Positions 45,464 through 55,292 of a stretch of DNA of 64,000 nucleotides are shown here, one piece after another. The notes under the pieces are model-generated. The model was given only the letters and a program-made list of their open reading frames with translations, was not told the origin of the DNA and searched no databases. The stretch is taken from the NCBI RefSeq assembly GCF_003201855.1, contig NZ_QJKI01000003.1, forward strand, positions 1 through 64,000. The letters run 5' to 3'. How positions within the stretch are numbered: position 1 is the stretch's first letter; each line of letters starts with the position of its first letter. This stretch comes from Rivihabitans pingtungensis (GTDB taxonomy: Bacteria > Pseudomonadota > Gammaproteobacteria > Burkholderiales > Aquaspirillaceae). Made by a program: the position numbers and the translations under genes.

Positions 45464-45772
45464 TTAGGAGTGGCCCTGAGCGGCTTGTTCCGCCTCGGCT
45501 TCTACCGCCGCGGCGGCTTCGGCTGCCGGCTCGGCCGGCAGCACCAGCGCTTCCAGCTTGGCCAGACGGGCTTCCAGCTGTTCCAGTTTTTCGCGGGTAC
45601 GCGCCAGCACTTCTTGCTGCACGTCGAATTCTTCGCGGGTGACCAGATCCAGCTTGGTGAAGGCCGAGCCCATCAGGCTGCGCAGGTTTTTTTCCAGATC
45701 CTTGGCCGGGCTGGAGGCCAGGGTGTCGCCAATCTTGGCGCTGATTTCGTCGAACAGTTTTTGGCTCAGCAT
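45464..45772 (-). CDS. ubiK: Ubiquinone biosynthesis accessory factor UbiK (BMFP family)
   Basis: This 102-residue protein has helical N-terminal membrane-fusogenic sequence LSQKLFDEISAKIGDTLASSPAKDLEKNLRSLMGSAFTKLDLV and a coiled coil EEFDVQQEVLARTREKLEQLEARLAKLE. UbiK is needed for aerobic ubiquinone synthesis with UbiJ. An Ala/Glu-rich tail (PAEPAAEAAAAVEAEAEQ) extends the usual length. AAGGAG precedes the ATG. It is probably co-transcribed with comM. Confidence 0.9.
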   Translation of the reverse strand: MLSQKLFDEISAKIGDTLASSPAKDLEKNLRSLMGSAFTKLDLVTREEFDVQQEVLARTREKLEQLEARLAKLEALVLPAEPAAEAAAAVEAEAEQAAQGHS

Positions 45773-45889
45773 GGCTGACTCCTTGATGCGGTTGGGCGGC
45801 AGCGTGATAGACCGCCGTGGCGGCGCGCAGGTTCACGCCGTATGAGTATCTGGATAGCAGTGTAGCAAAAGCCGGCGCGCTGCGGCTGA

Positions 45890-46441
<552 letters not shown>

Positions 46442-46474
46442 CAGCGCCTTTTAAGCGCAGTCACACCCACCCAC

Positions 46475-46510
46475 ACACGCCCTGACGGCAACCCTGCCGC
46501 CAGGGCGTGT
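46475..46510 (+). terminator. Hairpin after second PII gene
   Basis: Arms ACACGCCCTG and CAGGGCGTGT enclose a second stem CGGCA/TGCCG. Only TTG follows, so it is a terminator candidate without a strong T-tract. Confidence 0.55.
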
Positions 46511-46777
46511 TGCATATTGGCGGCGTCTGGCGTGGTGCACACATCGCGACACCCAGGCCCCAGCAATTGGCGGCTCTGCGCCAGCGCGACCAACACATGG
46601 CCATCTAATCAATCCGTTTTTGCCGGATATAGCCAGATTTTTATGTATTTTTGCCGCTTTTTGCTGGATTTTTACTCGCAGGCATGAAACCTGCTGAGCC
46701 ATGGACATCCACGCAGCGTGTGTCCTTGCCGCCTTCCGGCACAGTTCAGCCATGCTGCCCAAGCAAGGAGACACATC

Positions 46778-47101
46778 ATGATGGGAAGTCGAGACCGCGA
46801 ACTGGCCATTTTGCAAAGCCGGCTGTTTCTGGAGCTGCGCCGCACCCACTGCCGGGTGATTGACCTGAAATGGATGAACGAGGACGCCCGCTACGCCCGC
46901 CATGTGCTGGACCTGGCTGCGCACTGTGACGAAGACGACATCCGCGAGCTGGGCCGCAAGATTGCCCAGCATATGCATATGCCGCCCAGCGCCGAAGTGG
47001 AAGTCCGCCAGCCGGCGGTATCGCCGCGCCGCGCGGCGGAAGCCAGCCATGGCGCGTCTGGGGGATGGTGGCGGGCCTTGCAGTTGCAGCGCGGCTATTA
47101 A
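46778..47101 (+). CDS. Small conserved-looking protein, function unknown
   Basis: This 107-residue soluble protein is charged and helical (RDRELAILQSRLFLELRRTHCRVIDLKWMNEDARYARHVLDLAAHCDEDDIRELGRKIAQHM), with a less ordered C-terminal tail. AAGGAG stands eight bases before the ATG and codon use is normal for the window, so it is likely real. I do not recognise the family. Its TAA stop is followed by a MITE copy. Confidence 0.65.
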   Translation: MMGSRDRELAILQSRLFLELRRTHCRVIDLKWMNEDARYARHVLDLAAHCDEDDIRELGRKIAQHMHMPPSAEVEVRQPAVSPRRAAEASHGASGGWWRALQLQRGY

Positions 47102-47208
47102 GAGCGGCTAACCCTCCTGGCCTTGTTGCCCGACCTTGCCGTACTACCCGTACTGTCTGCGGTCGCGCGCCTAGCCAGGATCGCTGCGCTGAGTGTTGTT
47201 AGCCGCTC
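47102..47208 (-). mobile_element. Palindromic MITE-like element, copy J
   Basis: This 107-bp copy follows directly on a TAA stop. Its left end GAGCGGCTAACCCTCCTGG has lost the CAAAA segment of the repeat; the right end reads inward GAGCGGCTAACAACAC. The core (GCCCGACCTTGCCGTACTACCCGTACTGTCTGCGGTCGCGCGC region) keeps the stem order, reversed relative to A-C. TAC replaces TAA on the right. It separates two convergent genes. Confidence 0.85.
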
Positions 47209-47227
47209 TACGCCGCGCCGGCAGCGA

Positions 47228-48301
47228 TCAAATGCCTACTTCCACCAGCGGCACGCGCGGCGCCACCGCACACATCAATTCATAGCCAATCGTGCCGGCG
47301 GCATCCGCCACCGTTTCAATCGCCACGCCCTCACCCCACAACACCACCTTGCTGCCGATGCCGGCGGCAGGCAGGTGGGTGAGGTCCACCGCCAGCATAT
47401 CCATCGACACCCGGCCCACCGTGCCGCTGGCCTGGCCATCCACCCGCACCGGCGTGCCCGAGGGCACAATGCGCGGGTAGCCATCGGCGTAACCACAGGC
47501 CACCACGCCAATGCGCATCGGCCCTGGCGCGGTAAAGCGCGCGCCATAGCCCACCTCGTCACCGGCTTGCAGCGTTTGCACGCCAATAATGTCAGCCTCC
47601 AGCGTCATGGTCGGGCGCAGGCCCAGCTGTTCGCCGGTTTCGCCGGCAAACGGCGAGCAGCCGTACAGCATGATGCCGGGGCGAATGAATTCGGCGCGGG
47701 CTGAGTCGTGGCGCAAAATCGCTGCCGAATTGGCCACGCTGACCGGCAGGCCCAGCTCGGCCGCCACCGGCTGAAAACGCGCCATCTGGCCGGCAATGCC
47801 GCGCTCGTCATCGGCGGTGGCAAAGTGGGTCATCAGTGCGCTCAGGCGCACCTGGGGCAAGGCGCGCAGGCGCTGGGCCATGGCCAGCGCGGCTTCCGGG
47901 CGGAAACCCAGCCGGTTCATGCCAGTGTTGAGCTTGAGCCAGACGCTGAGCGGGCGCGGCAGTGGGGTGGACTCCAGCAGCGCCAGCTGATGCTCGCTGT
48001 GCACCGAGGTCCAGATGTCGTGTTCGGCGCAGGCCAGCAGTTCTTCGCGATCAAAGAAACCTTCCAGCATCATCAGCGGTCGGATTTCTCCCGACTCGCG
48101 CAAGGCAATGGCGTTTTCCAGGTTGAGCATGGCAAAGCCGTCAGCATGCGGCAGGGCGCGCACCACGCGGGCGTAGCCATGGCCATAGCCATCGGCCTTG
48201 ATCACCGCCAGCGCCTGGCTGCGCGGGGCAAGTTGCTTGGCCACGGAATAATTGTGGGCGAGGGCATCCATATGGATGCGGGCTTGAATCGGACGGGTCA
48301 T
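47228..48301 (-). CDS. alr: Alanine racemase
   Basis: This 357-residue PLP enzyme makes D-alanine for peptidoglycan. The PLP Lys is in AVIKADGYGHGYARV, the second catalytic base Tyr in GDEVGYGARFTAPGPMRIGVV and the PLP phosphate contacts in SVSMDM-type segment GRVSMDMLAVD. Domain order is TIM barrel then beta domain, with family-typical length. It could be Alr or the catabolic DadX; no dadA is adjacent. Confidence 0.95.
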   Translation of the reverse strand: MTRPIQARIHMDALAHNYSVAKQLAPRSQALAVIKADGYGHGYARVVRALPHADGFAMLNLENAIALRESGEIRPLMMLEGFFDREELLACAEHDIWTSVHSEHQLALLESTPLPRPLSVWLKLNTGMNRLGFRPEAALAMAQRLRALPQVRLSALMTHFATADDERGIAGQMARFQPVAAELGLPVSVANSAAILRHDSARAEFIRPGIMLYGCSPFAGETGEQLGLRPTMTLEADIIGVQTLQAGDEVGYGARFTAPGPMRIGVVACGYADGYPRIVPSGTPVRVDGQASGTVGRVSMDMLAVDLTHLPAAGIGSKVVLWGEGVAIETVADAAGTIGYELMCAVAPRVPLVEVGI

Positions 48302-48400
48302 GAGCGTGCGGGGAATTCACATCAGGAGTGGGCCATTATACGCCGCTTGGAGTACACTCACCGCCAGCGGGAGCGCCCCTGACGCGCCCGAGGACGTCAA

Positions 48401-49045
48401 ATGGACATTTTGCAAGTACTTATCGACTTTTTCACTGGATATGGTTATTTCGCCGTATTTTTCGTGCTGCTGATCTGTGGTTTTGGCGTGCCGATCCCGG
48501 AGGACATCACCCTGGTGGCCGGCGGGGTGATCTCTGGCCTGGGCTACACTCATGTGCATACGATGTTCGCCGTCGGCATGGCCGGCGTGCTGGTGGGCGA
48601 CGCCACCATGTTCACCATTGGCCGGGTGTACGGCAAGTCCGTGCTGAAACTGCCTTTTATCGCCAGAGCGCTGACGCCGGAACGCTTTGTCGCCGTGCAG
48701 GAAAAATTTGAAAAGTACGGGGTATGGGTGCTGTTTGTCGCCCGTTTTCTGCCGGGCCTGCGCTCGCCGATTTTTCTCACCGCCGGGCTCACCCGCAAGG
48801 TGCCGTTCTGGCGCTTTTTGCTGATGGACGGCCTGGCCGCGCTGATCAGCGTGCCGGTATGGGTGTATCTGGGCTTTTTTGGCGCCTCCAACCGCGATTG
48901 GCTGATGACCTGGGTGCACCGTGGCCAGGCCGGCATTCTGGTGCTGATTGGCCTGGGCGCCGTGCTGGCGGCCAGCTATTGGTGGATTCAGCGCCGGCGC
49001 AAAGCCCGCGCCTGTGAATTGCGCCGGGTGGCGGGGCGGGAGTAA
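48401..49045 (+). CDS. DedA-family membrane protein
   Basis: This 214-residue membrane protein has the DedA signatures FGVPIPEDITLVAGG near residue 30 and ARFLPGLRSPIFLTAGLTRK near 115, with re-entrant-like segments. DedA proteins are proton-dependent transporters or undecaprenyl-phosphate and lipid flippases. It may work with UppP-type lipid carrier recycling, but that is inference. It is divergent from alr. A terminator lies about 110 bases after the stop. Confidence 0.9.
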   Translation: MDILQVLIDFFTGYGYFAVFFVLLICGFGVPIPEDITLVAGGVISGLGYTHVHTMFAVGMAGVLVGDATMFTIGRVYGKSVLKLPFIARALTPERFVAVQEKFEKYGVWVLFVARFLPGLRSPIFLTAGLTRKVPFWRFLLMDGLAALISVPVWVYLGFFGASNRDWLMTWVHRGQAGILVLIGLGAVLAASYWWIQRRRKARACELRRVAGRE

Positions 49046-49156
49046 ACCCCCGTCTTGGCTGCCAGCCCGCATCTGGCACTGACGGTCGCCTTGCGCCGAC
49101 AGTGTCCGCTGGCGACAACTTCTACCACTGAGGTTTGCGCTCCCGTTTTACACAGC

Positions 49157-49191
49157 AAAGCCCTGCATCGGGTAACAATGCAGGGCTTTTT
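49157..49191. terminator. Bidirectional terminator between dedA and the TRAP operon
   Basis: AAAGCCCTGCA pairs with TGCAGGGCTTT, followed by TTTTT on the plus strand and preceded by an A-tract, between convergent genes. Confidence 0.88.
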
Positions 49192-49219
49192 CACACCATT
49201 AGCCAGTCGCTTAGCCAGA

Positions 49220-51124
49220 TTACGGCTTGCCGGCATCCTTGCCATCACCGGCAAAATCACTGGCGTTGAACGCCGGGGTGGGCTCTTCGCCAGCCGCGGG
49301 CGCCGCTGGCGCTTCGCCTTCCATCACTGGCGGCGGCAGGGCGTCGTCATTGGCGTCCGGGGTGATTTGCAGCTCTTGCGTCAGCTCGGCGCCGCTGGTG
49401 TCCACCGCCTTGTCCAGGCCCATGGTGACCAGATTGGGGAAGGCAATCAGCATGGCCACCATCGCCAGCTGAATCAGCACAAACGGCACTGCGCCCCAGT
49501 AAATCTGGCTGGATTTCACCCGCTCGATCAGCTTGCCGGTGACCTTGTCGGTGTAGTCCTTGGTGGCGGCCACACTGCGCAGGTAAAACAGCGCAAAGCC
49601 AAACGGCGGGTGCATGAACGAGGTTTGCATATTCACCGCCAGCAAGACGCCAAACCACACCAGGTCAATGCCGAGTTTTTCCGCCACCGGGGCCAGCAAG
49701 GGCACCACGATAAAGGCCAGCTCGAAAAAGTCGAGGAAGAAGGCCAGGCCGAACACCAGCAGGTTGACCACAATCGAAAAGCCGATCTGGCCGCCCGGCA
49801 GGTCGTGCAGCAGATGCTCCACCCAGACATGGCCATCCACGCCGTAGAAGGTCAGGCTGAACACCCGCGCGCCCACCAGGATGAACAGCACAAAGGTGGT
49901 CAGCTTGGCGGTGCTGTACATCGCCTGCTTGAGCAGCGCCAAATCCAGCCGCTTGCGCGACAAGGCCATGATGATGGCCCCCGTGGCACCCATGGCGCCG
50001 CCTTCGGTGGGGGTGGCGATGCCCACAAAAATCGTGCCCAGCACCAGAAAAATCAGCCCCAGCGGCGGAATCAGCACAAAGGTGGTTTTTTCGGCGATCT
50101 GCGACAGCAGGCCCAGCTTGAACTGACGGTTGATCAGCGCCAGCACAAAGGCCACGCCAATGCCAACCATGATGGACACCACAATGGTTTCGTCCAGCGG
50201 GTGGTTTTCCGGGTATTGCTTGGCGAACAGCACGCCAGCAGCCACGGCGATCAGGGTGAGCACGCCCAGCGAGCGGTTGCCCGACGCGCCATTGGACTCG
50301 CGCAGCGAGCGCGCTTCGGGCGGCAAGGCCGGCGCCGACTCCGGGCGGAACATGGTGCAGGCAAACACATACACAGCGTACAAAGCCGTCAGGATAAAGC
50401 CCGGAATAAACGCACCCTTGTACAAATCGCCCACCGAGCGGCCCAGCTGGTCGGCCATCACAATCAGCACCAGCGAGGGCGGAATGATCTGCGCCAGGGT
50501 GCCTGAAGCGGCAATTACACCCGAGGCCAGCCGGCGGTCGTAGCCATAGCGCAGCATGATGGGCATGGAAATCAGCCCCATCGAAATCACACTCGCCGCC
50601 ACCACGCCCGTGGTGGCCGCCAGCATGGCGCCCACCAGAATCACCGCATAGGCAATGCCGCCGCGAATCGGCCCGAAAATCTGGCCGACGGTGTCCAGCA
50701 AGTCTTCGGCCATGCCGCTGCGCTCCAGCACCAGACCCATGAAGGTGAAGAACGGAATCGCCAGCAGGGTGTCGTTATTCATCACCCCCCAGATGCGGTC
50801 GGGCATGGCGTTGAACAGCGAGGGCTGTAACAGGCCCAGGTCGATGCCCAGCAGGCCAAACACAATGCCGTTGGCGGCCAGGGCAAACGCCACCGGGTAG
50901 CCCAGCAGCAAAAAAATCACCATCGAGGCAAACATCACCGGCGCCAGGTTTTCCGCCAAAAAATGATGCGCGGCGCTGTCGTGGCCCAGCACGTCGCTGA
51001 TGGACGCGCCCATCAGCGCCGAGCCAACCAGGGCAAGGATCAATACCGACAAAAAGGCAAACACCCAGGGCATAAAGCGCATGCCGCTGACTGGCGCGGC
51101 GGCGGGGGCAGAGACATTAGCCAT
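49220..51124 (-). CDS. TRAP transporter large permease (DctM family)
   Basis: This 634-residue membrane protein is the large ion-coupling subunit of a tripartite ATP-independent periplasmic transporter. Family segments include PFFTFMGLVLERSGMAEDLL, SGTLAQIIPPSLVLIVMADQ, GIATPTEGGAMGATGA and SFMHPPFGFALFYLRSVA. It is about 200 residues longer than the shortest DctM proteins and has an acidic, Pro/Ala-rich C-terminal tail, as in the larger TRAP subfamily. It overlaps dctQ by 8 bases. The ATG at 51124 has GGAG upstream. Confidence 0.92.
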   Translation of the reverse strand: MANVSAPAAAPVSGMRFMPWVFAFLSVLILALVGSALMGASISDVLGHDSAAHHFLAENLAPVMFASMVIFLLLGYPVAFALAANGIVFGLLGIDLGLLQPSLFNAMPDRIWGVMNNDTLLAIPFFTFMGLVLERSGMAEDLLDTVGQIFGPIRGGIAYAVILVGAMLAATTGVVAASVISMGLISMPIMLRYGYDRRLASGVIAASGTLAQIIPPSLVLIVMADQLGRSVGDLYKGAFIPGFILTALYAVYVFACTMFRPESAPALPPEARSLRESNGASGNRSLGVLTLIAVAAGVLFAKQYPENHPLDETIVVSIMVGIGVAFVLALINRQFKLGLLSQIAEKTTFVLIPPLGLIFLVLGTIFVGIATPTEGGAMGATGAIIMALSRKRLDLALLKQAMYSTAKLTTFVLFILVGARVFSLTFYGVDGHVWVEHLLHDLPGGQIGFSIVVNLLVFGLAFFLDFFELAFIVVPLLAPVAEKLGIDLVWFGVLLAVNMQTSFMHPPFGFALFYLRSVAATKDYTDKVTGKLIERVKSSQIYWGAVPFVLIQLAMVAMLIAFPNLVTMGLDKAVDTSGAELTQELQITPDANDDALPPPVMEGEAPAAPAAGEEPTPAFNASDFAGDGKDAGKP

Positions 51125-51740
51125 GTTGCGCTCCTTTCTGCAGGGCGGCGGCTTCGGCTTGTTCGCGTCGGCGCAGCTCGTCAATCAAGGCCTGTTCGGC
51201 GCTGATTTCTTCGCCCTTGTGGGCCGGATCCGGGCTGGCGCCGCACAAAAAGCCGATCTGCTTGATCGCCTGCGACAAGCCTTGCAGCCACAGCAGGGCA
51301 AAGCCCAGCGGCAGCAGCATTTTGGCCGGCCACAAAATCAGCCCGCCGGGGTTGGCCGACACATCGCCGGCGCGCAGTGAATTCAAAAAGTACGGCACGC
51401 CCAGCCACAGCACCAGGCCCACCACCGGGAACAAAAACACCAGGGTGCCCAGCAACTCCATCCAGGCGCGGGTGCGCGGGTCGTAACGGGACGACAGCAA
51501 ATCAATGCGGATGTGCTCGTTGTGCAGCAGGGCATGGCCGGCGCACAGCAGAAACACGGCGGAGAACATATACCATTGCGCTTCCAGCAGCGCATTGGAG
51601 CTATAGTCAAAAGCTTTGCGGATGACCGCATTGCCGGCGCTGAGCAGGGTCATGGCCAGAATCAGCCACATGCTCCAGCGGCCGATTCTGTCGTTGACCG
51701 CGTCGATCACGCGCGACAGTTTCAGGGCAGCGTCAATCAT
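51117..51740 (-). CDS. TRAP transporter small permease (DctQ family)
   Basis: This 207-residue protein has four membrane helices and the family segments WLILAMTLLSAGNAVIRK, EAQWYMFSAVFLLCAGHALLHNEHIRIDLL and LPLGFALLWLQGLSQAIKQIGFL. The C terminus overlaps the large-permease start, showing coupling. A MITE copy lies between dctP and this gene. Confidence 0.92.
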   Translation of the reverse strand: MIDAALKLSRVIDAVNDRIGRWSMWLILAMTLLSAGNAVIRKAFDYSSNALLEAQWYMFSAVFLLCAGHALLHNEHIRIDLLSSRYDPRTRAWMELLGTLVFLFPVVGLVLWLGVPYFLNSLRAGDVSANPGGLILWPAKMLLPLGFALLWLQGLSQAIKQIGFLCGASPDPAHKGEEISAEQALIDELRRREQAEAAALQKGAQHG

Positions 51741-51861
51741 GGATGACTTACCTCATGGGTAGCGTGCAAAGGGGCGTCGCCACGGGTGGGCGACGGCTGC
51801 CGTCTACGGCGCAGACAACAACGCGACCGGGGGTGACGGTCGCGTGGTCGCCGGCCGCGAA

Positions 51862-51954
51862 GAGCCGCTCATCCTGGCTAGGCGCACAACCGCAGGCAGC
51901 ACAGCCGTGCGGCAAGGTCGCGCAACAACGCCAGGAGGGTTTGGTGAGCGGCGC
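51862..51954 (+). mobile_element. Palindromic MITE-like element, copy K
   Basis: This 93-bp copy has left end GAGCCGCTCA joined to TCCTGGC (about 18 bases deleted) and right end, reading inward, GCGCCGCTCACCAAACCC, then TAA. Core arms GCACAACC/GGTCGCGC and CCGCA/TGCGG remain. It lies in a TRAP operon between dctP and dctQM, 15 bases after the dctP stop, where a hairpin could lower permease expression relative to the abundant binding protein. Confidence 0.82.
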
Positions 51955-51969
51955 TAAGTGGGGGGCGGC

Positions 51970-53055
51970 TTACTTCAGCGGAGTGGCCTGGGTGAAGCGG
52001 TCCATGGTGCCTTCCGCCACGCTGAACCAGCGCGACTGGGTGTTGCGGTAGGGCAGCCAGGAGGCGTAGATCTTCTTGAACAGCGGGTTCTTGGCCGATT
52101 CTTCGGCATACAGCTCTTCCGCAGCCTTCTGCGCCGCCACCATCACATCCTTCGGATAGGCTTGCAGCTTGACGCCCTGTTTGAGCAGACGGCCCAGCGC
52201 CAGCGGGTTTTTGTGGTCGTATTCGGCCTGCATGGTGACGTTGGCTTCGGCGGCGGCGGCCTTCAGCGCGGCCTGGTAAGCCTTGGGCAGCTTGGCCCAG
52301 TGCTCTTTGTTGATCATGAAGGTGATCTGCGGGCCCGGCTCCCAGAAGCCCGGGTAGTAGTAATTTTTGGCGATCTTGAAGAAGCCCAGCTTTTCATCAT
52401 CGTACGGCCCCACCCATTCGGTGGCGTCGATGGTGCCTTTTTCCAGCGCCGGGTAGATATCGCCGCCGGCCAGGGTTTGCGGCACCGCGCCCAGCTTGGC
52501 CATCAGCTCGCCGCCAATGCCGGGGATACGCATTTTCAGGCCCTTGAGGTCGGCCAGGCCTTTGATCGGATTGCGGAACCAGCCACCCATCTGCGTGCCG
52601 GTATTGCCGCCAGCCAGGGCAATCACCTTGTATTGGTCAAACAGCTCGGCCATCAGCTTGTCGCCGCCGCCAAACTGCATCCAGGCGTTTTGCTGGCGGG
52701 AATTCAGGCCAAACGGCATCGAGGTGTCAAAGCCAAACGCCTTGTTCTTGCCCACATAGTAATAGCTGCAGGTGTGGCCGATTTCCACCGTGCCATTGCT
52801 GACTGCGTCCAGCACTTGCAGGCCCGGCACGATTTCGCCGCCAGCGAACACGCGGATGTCGAATTTACCGTCGGTCAGCTCGCGCACGCGGTCGGCCAGC
52901 ACTTCAGCGCCGCCGTAAATGGTGTCCAGGCTTTTCGGGAAGCTGGACGCCAGCCGCCAGCGGATTTGCGGTTCAGCGGCAATCGCCGGCGCGGCGATGG
53001 CGGATGCGGCCAGACCGGCGACCCCGGCTTGTTTCAGAAAGGCGCGACGTTCCAC
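51970..53055 (-). CDS. TRAP substrate-binding protein (DctP family, TakP-like)
   Basis: This 361-residue periplasmic binding protein has a Tat-type signal (ERRAFLKQAGVAGLAASAIAAPAIAA). The mature part (IRWRLASSFPKSLDTIYGGAEVLADRV, GHTCSYYYVGKNKAFGFD, ATEWVGPYDDEKLGFFK) resembles TakP-type TRAP proteins that bind 2-oxo acids or calcium-lactate. GTG at 53055 has GGAG upstream and is preferred over GTG at 53076. It is the first gene of the TRAP operon. With lactate genes elsewhere in this window, an organic-acid substrate is plausible but unproven. Confidence 0.9.
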   Translation of the reverse strand: MERRAFLKQAGVAGLAASAIAAPAIAAEPQIRWRLASSFPKSLDTIYGGAEVLADRVRELTDGKFDIRVFAGGEIVPGLQVLDAVSNGTVEIGHTCSYYYVGKNKAFGFDTSMPFGLNSRQQNAWMQFGGGDKLMAELFDQYKVIALAGGNTGTQMGGWFRNPIKGLADLKGLKMRIPGIGGELMAKLGAVPQTLAGGDIYPALEKGTIDATEWVGPYDDEKLGFFKIAKNYYYPGFWEPGPQITFMINKEHWAKLPKAYQAALKAAAAEANVTMQAEYDHKNPLALGRLLKQGVKLQAYPKDVMVAAQKAAEELYAEESAKNPLFKKIYASWLPYRNTQSRWFSVAEGTMDRFTQATPLK

Positions 53056-53308
53056 GAGTTTCTCCTTTGTGTTCACTTCTCATGTGATGATTTTTTTATC
53101 CGCCTGTGTCCGGCAGTTTTTGGCTTCAGCCGGCACAGGCAGTCTTTTATCTATACCGCAAAACACGGAAAACAACATCATGCAGTGCAGCAATATTGGT
53201 CATACCTTTTTACTTTTGAAGAAACTGCCACAATAAAGCCATTGGCATGATGCCATTCCAGGCAAGCAAGGTCAATCAAACGGACGTTTCACATCGTAAG
53301 CGAGTAGC

Positions 53309-54451
53309 TCAGTCCTGCTGGCACACCGCCGCCATGCGCGCCAGCGCCTCTTCCAACTGTGCCGGCGGGCAGCCAAAGTTCAGGCGGACAAAACCGGACA
53401 GACCAAAATCCCGTCCATCCGACAGCCCCACGCCGCCAGCCTCAAACTGCGCTACCGGGTCAGCCCAGCCCTTGGCGCGCACATCAATCCAGGCCAGATA
53501 AGTGCCCTGGCTGTGGGTGACGCGCACGCCAGGCAGCGCGCCCAGCACGCTTTCCACCCGCTCCCGGTTGGCGCGCAGCACCGTCAACAAGCCTTGCAGC
53601 CAATCCGGGCTGTCGCGATAGGCCGCTTCGGCCGCCACCAGGCCAAATACATTCACCCCCGGCACAATGCCACGCATGGCGCGGCTAAAGCGCGCGCGCA
53701 AAGCCGGGTTGGGGATAATGGCAAAAGCGCAGCCCAGGCCGGGCACGTTATAGGTTTTTGAGGGCGCCATCAGCGTGATGCTGCGCTGGGCGGCGTCATC
53801 CGACAGGCTGGCAAACGGCTGGTGGTGGCGCTCGGCGTCCAGAATCAACTGGCAGTGAATCTCGTCCGAGCACACCGTCAGTTCATGGCGGCGGGCAAAA
53901 TCGGCCACTTCGGCCAGCTCCTCGGCCGACCACACCCGGCCCACCGGGTTGTGCGGATGGCACAGCATCAACAGGCGGGTGCGCGGGGTCAGCGCGGCTT
54001 CCATGGCCGCCCAATCCCAGCGCCAGCCATCGGCGCCTTCTTGCAGCAACGCGGTTTGCAGCTCACGGCCCGATAGCTGTGGCGCCGACATGAACGGCGG
54101 ATACACCGGCGTGGCGGTCAGCACCGCGTCGCCAGGCTCACCCACCGCCCGGCAGGCCACGTTCAGCCCGCACACCAGGCCAGGCAGCCACACCAGCCAA
54201 TCGGCCTCAATGTGCCAGCCGTATTCACGCGCCAGCCAGTCACTTACCGCGCCGGCCACGCCGGGCAGCACGTCCGGATAGCCATACACGCCGTGCGCCA
54301 CCCGTTCGGCCAGCGCTGTTTGCACCGCTGGCGGCGCGGCAAAGTCCATATCGGCCACCCACATCGGCAAAATGTCGCGGCCGGCGTATTTCTGCCATTT
54401 CCAGCTGTCGCTGTCGCGCCGGTCGGGCGCTTGTTGAAAAAGCTCCTGCAT
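53309..54451 (-). CDS. PatB/MalY-type PLP aminotransferase (putative C-S lyase)
   Basis: This 380-residue fold-type I PLP enzyme has the Schiff-base Lys in LMAPSKTYNVPGLGCAF, PLP-contact HPHNPVGRVW and SDEIHCQLI, and begins SDSWKWQKYAGRDILPMWVADMDFAAPP, typical of MalY/PatB. These enzymes cleave cystathionine or cysteine conjugates to thiol, pyruvate and ammonia rather than transaminate. The start at 54451 fits conserved length. It is a lone gene. Confidence 0.88.
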   Translation of the reverse strand: MQELFQQAPDRRDSDSWKWQKYAGRDILPMWVADMDFAAPPAVQTALAERVAHGVYGYPDVLPGVAGAVSDWLAREYGWHIEADWLVWLPGLVCGLNVACRAVGEPGDAVLTATPVYPPFMSAPQLSGRELQTALLQEGADGWRWDWAAMEAALTPRTRLLMLCHPHNPVGRVWSAEELAEVADFARRHELTVCSDEIHCQLILDAERHHQPFASLSDDAAQRSITLMAPSKTYNVPGLGCAFAIIPNPALRARFSRAMRGIVPGVNVFGLVAAEAAYRDSPDWLQGLLTVLRANRERVESVLGALPGVRVTHSQGTYLAWIDVRAKGWADPVAQFEAGGVGLSDGRDFGLSGFVRLNFGCPPAQLEEALARMAAVCQQD

Positions 54452-54555
54452 GATGATGTCCACCTGGCTGGGCCGTGGGAACAATTGCCCAGCGGCCGGT
54501 TCATAACCGAACCATCATGCCCGCCGGCCGTGTGGCCGGCAAGACAGGAGCTTGT

Positions 54556-55119
54556 ATGACCGTATTATCCCGACTGTGCCGCCTGTCGGTGGCCGCCGCC
54601 GCCGTGTGGCTGGCCGCGTGCGCCGAGCTGCCGGCACAGCCCACCTCGGCCCCGGCCGCCACTCAAGGCAGCGCCACCCCCGCCGCCACCCCGCGACCGC
54701 TCAACCGCGAAGCTGAAGTGCTGGTCACCCTGGCGGCCCTGCACGAAGATAGCCTTAATCAAAGCATGACGCTGCTGCCCCTGGTGCGCGAGCGCGCCCA
54801 GCGCAAGCCGCTGGAGCGCAGCATCCAGCTGCACGCCAACGAGCTGCGCACCTTGCGTGGCTGGATCAGCCGCCTGCCCGACCGGCCACAGGCCGATTAT
54901 TTGCCGCGCCTGCCCGAACCCGGCGCCCTGACCCGCGCCCAGGCCGAACGCCAGTATGTGCAAGCCATGCTGGCGCATCACGATGCGGTCGAGCAATTGG
55001 CCCGCCGCGCCGAGGGTGTACGGCTGCGCCCGGCACTGAAAACCCTGCTGGAAACAGTGCGGGCGCGCAGCCAGGCCGAACGCCCGGCGCTACAGGCCCG
55101 GCTGGACGCGCTGCCCTGA
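54556..55119 (+). CDS. Putative lipoprotein, function unknown
   Basis: This 187-residue protein has a lipobox (VWLAACAEL, Cys at about 22), a Ser/Ala/Pro/Thr-rich linker and a helical domain. YVQAMLAHHDAVEQLARRA slightly recalls the HH motif of DUF305 proteins, but I am not confident. AGGAG lies five bases before the ATG. It is probably anchored to a periplasmic-facing membrane. Confidence 0.7.
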   Translation: MTVLSRLCRLSVAAAAVWLAACAELPAQPTSAPAATQGSATPAATPRPLNREAEVLVTLAALHEDSLNQSMTLLPLVRERAQRKPLERSIQLHANELRTLRGWISRLPDRPQADYLPRLPEPGALTRAQAERQYVQAMLAHHDAVEQLARRAEGVRLRPALKTLLETVRARSQAERPALQARLDALP

Positions 55120-55163
55120 TGGTCTTTTGCCGGCGCACAGACGCTGTTGGATCTATCCCGCAA

Positions 55164-55191
55164 GAAAAAGCCCACCCCTTGCGGGGTGGGC
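55164..55191 (-). terminator. Intrinsic terminator on the minus strand
   Basis: GCCCACCCC and GGGGTGGGC (55170-55178, 55183-55191) with a TTGC loop are followed on the minus strand by TTTTTC. It would end transcripts from the acyl-CoA dehydrogenase side. Confidence 0.85.
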
Positions 55192-55292
55192 CAAAGCGGG
55201 TACTTGAGGAGAGTAGCCCGGAAACGCCACGCTATCCGGCGGGGCAGCGCCGGATGACATAAGAGAAAACAGCGGCGACCTGCTTGGGTTTA

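Noticed and set aside
45453..45836. N-terminal extension of the comM frame to 45836.
   Set aside because: This part overlaps ubiK out of frame and encodes a low-complexity Arg/Gly/Ser-rich stretch; comM conservation begins at 45452.
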